A stretch of 64,000 nucleotides of DNA. Origin: Chrysomallon squamiferum (taxonomy: Eukaryota > Mollusca > Gastropoda > Neomphalida > Peltospiridae). Made by a program: the position numbers and the translations under genes. This document shows positions 1 to 64,000 of this stretch, in pieces. A model generated the notes under the pieces. That model saw only the letters and a list, made by a program, of their open reading frames with translations. It ran no database searches and had not been told where the DNA came from. Numbering within the stretch: the first letter of the stretch is position 1; each line of letters starts with the position of its first letter. The stretch covers positions 1,245,775 to 1,309,774 of the forward strand of contig CM022679.1 of the NCBI GenBank assembly GCA_012295275.1, in the 5' to 3' direction.

Positions 1-1049
1 AACTCAGAGGTGAAGTGTAACCAGTGATCTAGTCTGCTGTGTTAAACACATTTTGTCTAAGATCAATAGTTTTATGTCAGCGATTGAGGAAACATCAGAG
101 AGACAGATATTGTCTGGCATCATTGGTTATTTTTGAAACTTCAGGAAGTCAGTTCTCATATTGTCTCAGGATGTAATTGTTTTTTTACATACAGTGATTG
201 ATTTTATTATCACGGAAATGGTTCTTACATATAGTCTTAGATTTTATCATTATTATATATGTTTTCTGTTGCGGTTTTTTATTTTTATTTTTATTTTTTT
301 TTACTTCATATTCTAAATATGTCGTAGAGTTTTAATAATATCTAAAATAATAGTTTTATGTTTTCATTTTATTAAATGACCTTATATATTATTTCTGACT
401 TTAAAAATATAGCACAATTTTATAATACCATGAATATATATATATATATATAGAAAGATTGATAGATTGAGAGATAGATAATTTTGTAAATATAATGTTA
501 TAATCTTTTGATAATATCAATTACTAAGATATTTCATGTACTAAAGTTACCATAAGTCATATATACTTGACCAAAATTATATTACTAACATTTGATGTAT
601 ACTAGTCATCATAGTAAGATCCACTGGTTTCTTCAGTGTACCGACCTTACCTTGTATTTTTATTTTTTATTTTATTTATTTTACTGTATTTTTTTTATTT
701 TTATTTTTATTTTTTTTATTTTTTTTTATTTATGTATGTATGTATGTATTTATTTATTTATGTATTTTTGTTGTTGTTTTCTTTTGTTTTCTCTCTCACT
801 ATAATTCATTTCATCTTGACTGTTATTTAACCCACTCTGATGTGAGCCTCTTTCTGAAACTCTGGATCTTCCCTCTCTCTTTACTTCAACATGGCAATAA
901 AGAATTTTATTTGTTACTGTAAAACGTTCTTGAAATGAAAATCTAGAACTATGAATATTCACTAAGACACATCAGTTTGAGGTTCTGTCAGAGAACTGTA
1001 TGTACTGGAGAAACAACAAGTCACTTCACAAAAATATAACATTCCAAGT

Positions 1050-1170
1050 CACAGATTCAATTCACCTATTGTAGCCCAGGGCTATTTCCAGATCAAGACA
1101 GTGCTCCGCATCTAGTATATAAAAGGTTATGGTACCTGTTTTGCACTGTCTACCTGGAGTTAATTTGCAA
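1050..1170 (+). mobile_element. Degenerate SINE fragment
   Basis: A box-B-like ATTCAATTCACC is followed by CAGTGCTCC and TAGTATATAAAAGG, in the same order as in the better copy at 27.1 kb. It has no clear tail. The TATA-like string is part of the SINE body and is not a promoter. Confidence 0.4.
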
Positions 1171-1539
1171 AGTGTGGTGTGTGTGATCAATACAGTCTTT
1201 CTCTTTTTCTTAATAATCTTCTAGGTGTAGGTTTCTAACAAGTCTGACCATGAAAGTCTCCAGCAACCTTTCACTAACATTGTGAGTGGACATCAAAGAG
1301 TGGCTAATTGTATATCTGTATCACAATACACTTAATTACTAATTACACCACAGAACTGGTTGTCATGGCAACATCATCTTTTCACTACCCCAGTGATGGG
1401 GGGGGGGAGTCTGACTGATGGTCATTGTCTAGAGGTGAAATCCATGTTTCTTTGACTCTGATTTCTGCAAACTTTAGATCACATGCACTGTCAGATCTCT
1501 TTGTGGACCAGCTAATGTATCAGTCTGTATATTACTGTT

Positions 1540-1615
1540 ACTTGTGTAATACACTGGTTAAGTCACCAGCTGAAAGACTAACAGGTAGTGGGTTCAAAAC
1601 CAGACAGAAGATAAG
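1540..1615 (+). mobile_element. Possible SINE head fragment
   Basis: A tRNA-like order is visible: CACTGGTTAAGTCACCAGCT (box A region), then GTAGTGGGTTCAAAACC (box B region). The rest of the element is not recognisable. Confidence 0.3.
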
Positions 1616-3059
1616 AAATGAAACCACAAACACATCACACAGTTTCACACTTCAGTACAAAATCTCATTTACAACACTCAAATCAGAGACACAAGTAAAT
1701 AATTTTTACTATTAATACTTTAATGTCTAATTAGAAAAAAAGATGATTAAAAAAGGAAAGATGCATCAGTTACTCTTGTCATTCAGCAGAAACTTTTATT
1801 TCATTGTACCTTCTCAGAAATAGAAAATAATATAATTTTTTCTAATATTAAACAAGCCAAAGAGTACAGGTTGGAATGTGAAAAAAGAGTTTGAAAACAA
1901 GAGTACTGGCTGCAGCAAGGCTTGTTATAAAACAGTCTAATTTGCAAGGTCAGTTTCAAAGACACCCACTGATTAGGGTGTTTCCATAGCGATTCAGTTT
2001 GAACTTCACTTGTTGAGTTTCAGTAATGTGTTTAAAACTTTGCATTATGAATATTTTTATCTGACAGTTGTGTCAGTGGTGAAGCTTCAAAACATCTCAG
2101 TGTGAACAAAACTCTGAGATATGTCTGTACTCAGCTTGGTTATTAAAGTACAGACTCAGACATCAGAGATAACAGGATCTGTCCTCCAAAGTGCAGCCGT
2201 AATATAATTTTCCATTCCAGATTTATTCCTGTCAATGGGAAGATGTGGTATTAATAGTGATATTGAGCTCAGCTTCATTTCTTTTCATTTTTCTTTATTT
2301 TTTCACCAAAAATGGGTATCAGTCAGCATATTTTTCACATTTTTCAATTATTTCACACTCTGTCATCTGCACCATTCTCTAGACATTATCAATCTTTATT
2401 GTACAGTGATATATCCATCTTTATTGTACAGTGATATATCCATCTTTGTCTGTCAGTCTTTTTATTTTCATTAATTCTTATCAATTTTACTTATGTATCT
2501 ACTTTTTCATTCTTTTTCTCTCATCTGTCTTTATCTCCTTCTATTTGTCCCTCTCTCTCTATCTCTCTCTCTAGCTTTCTCCACCTCTCTCTCTCCCTGA
2601 TTCTCTCTTTCTGTCTGTCTGTCTGTCTGTCTCTGTCTCTGTCTCTCTCCCTCTCCCTCTCTCTGTATGGTCTATGTGTCTCTTTATCTGCATATTAAAA
2701 ATGCAGACACCATTCACAATGTTTGACATCCCTGGGGACATTTTGTCCATACATCACAGTGATCGCTTTTCATTACTTCAAATGAGAAGAGCTGTCAGGA
2801 AGGGACACAACCCTGTCAGATCAATTAGCAGACGGGCTGTCAGTGACTAAAGATCATTCACAATTCAGTGAACAGTGATATTGAATTTAATACTTATTAG
2901 CGGTGATGTGCGGCCAAGCGGAAATCTCTCATGTTTGTTTTTAATTCTCATGATGTCCTTCAGTGACATTTCACTCTCAGTGATTACTGGGCAGATACTT
3001 ATCTGTCTGTATATATGTATGTTTGTCTTTGTGCATGTGAGTATGTATGCATGTGTGTA

Positions 3060-3119
<60 letters not shown>

Positions 3120-3591
3120 GTGTGTGTGCATATTTTACTGTATATTCCTGTGCATATTTGTATGTCTCAGTGAATCTGTATATGTAAATGTGTGATTGTT
3201 TTGCTGATAAATTTATGACATGTGGATGACCATATGTTAATGTTATGTTCATCACTGAAAAAATAGAGAATTCTTCATAATTAAATTTTAAGAATTTTCT
3301 TAATGTCACAGGCCTACTGATTATTGTTTTGTCAAATTCTTTTTTTATTATTTATTATAATTTTAAAAATTTACTATTAGATTTATTACTATTCCATTTA
3401 CAATTTATCATCATCATTACTATTTATTTATTTATGTTAATATTATTAATTTCATCATCATCTTCATCATTACTACTATTATTACTAATATATTTTATTA
3501 CTGTTATTATTATTATTGTTGTTGTTGTTGTTGTTCTCATTATTTCAGTTCTGCATGTTTCATCACATTTATCATGTTTCTTTCACTACAG

Positions 3592-3684
3592 GTTCGTCAT
3601 CACGCAGTAAACGTTGCAGTTATCATCAGCATCGCAGTGGCAGCGTTGACAGGCTGAGGTCATATTCTCGTACAGTCTCTGGGG
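3592..3684 (+). CDS. ANKFN1: Alternative upstream coding exon, Ser/Arg-rich (ANKFN1-like gene)
   Basis: It follows a good acceptor (tttcactacag) and ends at gttagt. Only one of three frames is open across the 93 bases, giving residues such as SSRSKRCSYHQHRSGSVDRL. It enters and leaves in phase 1, the same donor phase as the ATG exon at 7371, and fits the 30-base exon at 13422. I read it as an internal exon of a longer isoform whose start lies upstream of the window. Its donor is the first base of a 16-copy tandem array. Confidence 0.62.
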
Positions 3685-4258
3685 GTTAGTATGTTAAACA
3701 CTAAAAGTATTTTATAGTTAGTATGTTAAACACTAAAAGTATTTTATAGTTAGTATGTTAAACATTAAAAGTATTTTATAGTTAGTATGTTAAACACTAA
3801 AAGTATTTTATAGTTAGTATGTTAAACATTAAAACTATTTTATAGTTAGTATGTTAAACATTAAAAGTATTTTATAGTTACTATGTTAAACACTAAAAGT
3901 ATTTTATAGTTAGTATGTTAAACATTAATCACATACAAATTATTTTATAGTTAGTATGTTAAACGTTAAATCACATACAAAGTATTTTATAGTTAGTATA
4001 TTAAACATTAAATCACATACAAAGTATTTTATAGTTAGCATGTTAAACATCAAATCAATACAAAGTATTTTATAGTTAGTATGTTAAACATTAAATCAAT
4101 ACAAAGTATTTTATAGTTAGTATGTTAAACATTAAATCACATACAAAGTATTTTATAGTTAGCATGTTAAACATTAAATCACATAAAATATTTTATAGTT
4201 AGTATGTTGAATGTTAAATTACATAAACTAATTTATAGTTAGTATGTTAAACATTAAA
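3685..4258 (+). repeat. 16-copy minisatellite starting exactly at a 5' splice site
   Basis: The unit begins GTTAGTATGTTAAAC and ends ATTTTATA. The first seven units are 32 bases. From about 3909 the units grow to 40-42 bases by gaining a TCACATACA-like insert. Copies start near 3685, 3717, 3749, 3781, 3813, 3845, 3877, 3909, 3950, 3992, 4033, 4075, 4116, 4158, 4198 and 4238. The first unit is the donor of the exon ending at 3684, so most copies carry the same gttagt hexamer; a few have point changes. Confidence 0.9.
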
Positions 4259-4392
4259 TCATTATTAACCATGTTTATTAACTGGTGGTTAGTTTGTTAG
4301 TGTGTTAAATCATCATTACTGAAAACAGAAATACATCTGATATCGTAAGATGTTTAAGTAAAAACTCAGACTAGTCTTTGACAAATAAATCT

Positions 4393-4500
4393 AAATGAAG
4401 CAGACTTGTGCAATGATTCAGCATTCACTCTGTGAACTCACAGGTCAGGGGATCAATTCTGCACTGTGGCCCAGTTCTGACTAAAAGCAGTGAGCTGTTT
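4393..4500 (+). mobile_element. tRNA-derived SINE fragment
   Basis: It has a SINE-head layout: a box-A-like region followed by a box-B-like GGGGATCAATTCTGC and GTGGCCCAGTTCTGACTAAA. It matches the other copies in this window in order and spacing but has no recognisable tail. Orientation is from the box B motif. Confidence 0.5.
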
Positions 4501-4599
4501 TAAAACAGTTTATTTCACACAATTGATTTTCTCTCCACTCAGTATTGATATTTTCTGTAAACCACTTGTGTTACAGCCAGACAGCTTTTCACTGTGCCT

Positions 4600-5075
4600 G
4601 CTTTCCTTCTACTTTTCTTCTCTTTTTCTTCCCTTTTTCTTCTCTTTTTCTTCCCTTTTCTTCTACTTTTCTCTTTTTCTTCTCTTTTCTACTTTTCTTC
4701 CCTTTTCTTCTATTTATCTTCTCTTTTTCTTCTACTTTTCTTCTAATTATCTTCTAATTTTCTTTTTCTTTTTCTTTTCTTTTTTCCTATTTATCATTTT
4801 TCTTTCATTTATCTTCTCTTTTCTTCTTTTTCTTCATTTTTCTTATTTCTTCTTCTAGTTTTCTTCTCATACTTGGATATTTTACTAAAGAATAATTTAT
4901 TATTACAAGGTACATTATTTCTTGCTACTGTTATTATCATCATCATCATCATTGTTATTATTTTTATTGTTATTAGTATTGTTATCATTATCATCATCAT
5001 TATTATTATTTTATTATCATTATTATTTTATTATTTTCATCATTATCATCATCATCATTATTATTTTTATCATTA

Positions 5076-5132
<57 letters not shown>

Positions 5133-6366
5133 TATCATTATTGTTATTATTATTATTATTATCATTGTTATTGCTGTTATTTACCAGTTTCATACAAAAG
5201 AAGAAAAAACTCTGATTTGTTATTGAAGTGTTTATTACTGATAACTAATATTATATATTTCTGTTTGCTTAAATAGTTAGAGAGTGCAGAAAGCAGATTT
5301 CATCCAAAATTATTTAACCATTTATTTTTTATACACATTGTGCCAAAGTGTCATTTACATTCACATAACTATAAACTAAAGGAAGGGAGACAAATCTAGT
5401 GTACCTGGGGTAAAGTTTAAAGTTAATTTGTTTACAAAGTCTATAGAGACCAAGTGACCTTTAAAATCAGATTCAGCTAAACTTCTAACAGATTTTTACT
5501 GAAACCATAAAATGTGTTTTAACTTTTAAAATTCTCATTTGTTAAAATTAATTTTATTACAAATTTTATTTAAAATATCTCTCACTGCTATCATTATTAC
5601 TGTGACATTAGGTGAAACTGCTGTGTCAGTTATTTTATATCAGATGATAAAGTTGAAATTCTGTTTTTGTTTGTTTCTTGTTTAAAAAGAGACAGAATGA
5701 AAAAAGTGAAGTGGAATAAATCCTTATTTGATATTGATTGTGAATAATTTTTAATGGTTTTTACTTTTATTTTATTTTTATTTTTTTCCTGCTCATTCTG
5801 TTGTGACTTTTTGCAATCAATGCTTAACAAGCCCTGATAATCAATCAATAATACGTCCAGAGAAAACCAGTTTCATACCTCACAAACCTGTTATCAATTA
5901 ACTGAAATAAAATAAAAATATGTTACACTGCAGTAAACACTAGTCAGGTGTATTAATAGTTTAATATTAGATAACACCAAGCTGTACAGGTAGGTGATTG
6001 TCAAAGACAAATACCTGTACAGAGAGATACTACTACAACTACTACAACTACTGTTATACTATTTCTACTATTATTACTACAATTATTGCTAATACTACCA
6101 TCATCACCACTACTACTACTACTGTACCATTACAATTACAGTACTACAATTAGTATTGCTATTATTAGTAGTACTATTATTACTGCAGCTATGCTACTAT
6201 TACCACTATCACTATTACTATTCCAACTGCTACTACTACTACAACTATTACCACCAGTACTACTATTCCTACTACTACTACTACTACTATTCCTACTACT
6301 ACTACTGTTATACATTTGCTACTATTCCTACTACTACTACTACTATTACTACTACTACTACAAAAA
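4600..6366. repeat. Low-complexity block: pyrimidine tract, (ATT/ATC)n and (ACT)n
   Basis: Bases 4600-4865 are an almost pure C/T strand of TTCTTTT and CTTCC words. Bases 4922-5185 are (ATT)n interrupted by ATC and GTT. Bases 6015-6365 are (ACT)n with variants, just upstream of the candidate promoter. Between 5200 and 6000 I see ordinary AT-rich DNA with no exon. All open frames here are translations of the repeats. Confidence 0.85.
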
Positions 6367-6639
6367 CAAAATGTGTTATGAATGATCAATATTTTACATT
6401 CCTCTTACACTTTCCTCTTCATTCCTTTTCTCTTTCTCTCTCATCTTTCTTTCTTTTCTTTCACTTTTTCTCTTTCTTTCCACGTTTTTATGCCAGTATG
6501 TGCAGCTGTGTGTTGTATACAATAATACAGTGTGACTTCAGTTATATGCCAGTCACTCGTGTAAAATGTCTGTGTATCAGTAACTGACGAGATTGCTGCT
6601 TGTTATGTTTTACCAGTGAGTAGAAGTGACACTGTGACG

Positions 6640-7370
6640 TTTACTCACACCAGAGTGACAGGTAGCTCCGCCCACTGACAAACACTTGATTTGTCACATT
6701 GATTATTGTCTCAGTGGATGGCACTCCACGACTCAGTCTTGTTAGTTGGTGAGCGCTGCTAGACTCGGCTTCTCCAAGAGCTGATCTCACTTCTTTGTTG
6801 TTGTTATGAAAAGACATTTTTCTCTCTCAGTTCTGTTACTCTGGACAAAAGGTGTGGGTGTTTTTATTGCTGCAGGAGAGCACAGTATGAGAGTGAGAAA
6901 CACAGACTACAGGTGAAATGAACATGTAAAGAATTTGTATTGACATTGTGACAAAGGTGTGTCTGGTGACAGACAGGTAGAAAGTGTTTATGTGAAAGGT
7001 AGAAAGTTTTCAGGTGAAAAAAACAAAAACGCAAAGTTCTCATGATATGTTTTTATCCTGGCTTTGGATCTTAACCAGTGCTGAAATGTTTTTTAAGTCT
7101 GTTGAAGAAGAAAATAAATGTTTTAAGTTTTCATCGGTGGCTTTCAGGTGATGAATTAAATCACTTGACATTTACAGAAATTGTTTTCTTTGGATGGTTT
7201 TTATAAAAAGATAAAAAAAATCAGCCTTGTTTACTCTTGAGGACATTTTATAAAAAAAAAAAAAAAAAAACGTTTTTGTTAGTTTAATTAAACTTAAAGA
7301 ATGAGTTATAAAAAAAAAGAAAATAATCTGTAACTGTGCAGTGTGTAAAAACGGTTAAAGCACGCCTGTC
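6640..7370 (+). promoter_or_regulatory. Candidate internal promoter and 5' UTR of the short isoform
   Basis: Base composition rises out of the AT-rich background, with an Sp1-like GCTCCGCCC at 6665-6673 and GC-richer, less repetitive sequence to about 6800. It lies upstream of the ATG exon at 7371, which has an in-frame TAA at 7356-7358. No TATA box or initiator is obvious. The promoter call is inferred from the first-exon call downstream. The end includes A/T-rich sequence and an A-run at 7250-7270. Confidence 0.3.

Positions 7371-64000
<56,630 letters not shown>

Larger units (their letters stand above)
1..3591. other. Flank or 5' intron, no supported exon
   Basis: I see no convincing coding exon here. 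The stretch holds T-rich and A-rich low-complexity DNA (about 240-320, 640-790), an (AT)n run at about 434-451, two SINE-like fragments (1050-1170, 1540-1615), a CT/CTGT-rich tract at 2540-2670 and a (TG)n(TA)n run at 3058-3116. Because the exon at 3592 begins in mid-codon, at least one more exon must lie further upstream, probably outside the window. Confidence 0.6.

Noticed and set aside
1116-1126. TATATAAAAGG as a TATA-box promoter
   Set aside because: It falls in the body of a SINE-like fragment where this string is expected, and no first exon follows.
1425-1715. 96-codon frame near the left end
   Set aside because: Overlaps a tRNA-like SINE fragment and has no splice or family support.

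Overview
This window is animal nuclear DNA. It is AT-rich and dominated by introns and simple repeats, and it carries one large gene on the + strand that starts upstream of, or early in, the window and runs off the right edge. There is no operon-like packing, no rRNA or tRNA gene, and almost every long open frame is a translated microsatellite. Nine dispersed tRNA-derived SINE copies are recognisable. The best one (27.1-27.4 kb) has a body and tail that I recall as the widespread mollusc SINE type, so a mollusc, or at least a lophotrochozoan, is the best guess. The species cannot be read from the sequence.

The gene is an ANKFN1 / wide awake (banderuola, Nmf9) orthologue. I chained 23 exons by hand from 7371 to 64000. 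Every exon has an AG acceptor (or a start ATG), a GT donor and a codon phase that fits the next, giving about 1032 residues before the window ends. In order these are a basic/Ser-rich N-terminus, an acidic Asp-rich segment, two ankyrin repeats (46.3 and 48.7 kb), a helical linker (52.3 kb), one fibronectin type III domain (53.6-55.9 kb), and the long conserved C-terminal region that marks this family (57.8-64.0 kb). A further exon at 3592-3684 has the same donor phase as the ATG exon at 7371-7518, so the two look like alternative 5' ends that join a shared 30-base exon at 13422.

Layout: 1-3.6 kb is flank or 5' intron; 3.6-7.5 kb holds the two alternative 5' exons and a candidate internal promoter; 7.5-38 kb holds huge introns with small N-terminal exons; 38-52 kb covers the middle of the protein and the ankyrin exons; 52-64 kb is exon-dense and covers FN3 and the C-terminal module.

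The most unusual thing here is not a gene. Many introns carry tandem arrays whose repeat unit begins at, ends at or spans a real splice junction. At 16.3-18.4 kb the last 45 bases of an exon plus its 5' splice site plus a (CTGT)n/(TG)n tract are repeated about 20 times. At 55.8-57.5 kb the last 51 bases of a different exon plus its 5' splice site plus (CA)n are repeated about 9 times, with further decayed copies. At 3.7-4.3 kb the 5' splice site starts a 16-copy array. At 48.5-48.7, 53.35-53.58 and 63.0-63.2 kb the 3' splice site, in two cases with the first bases of the exon, is arrayed upstream of the real exon. The gene therefore sits among dozens of decoy splice sites that are near-copies of its own. 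All coordinates and copy counts were read by eye.
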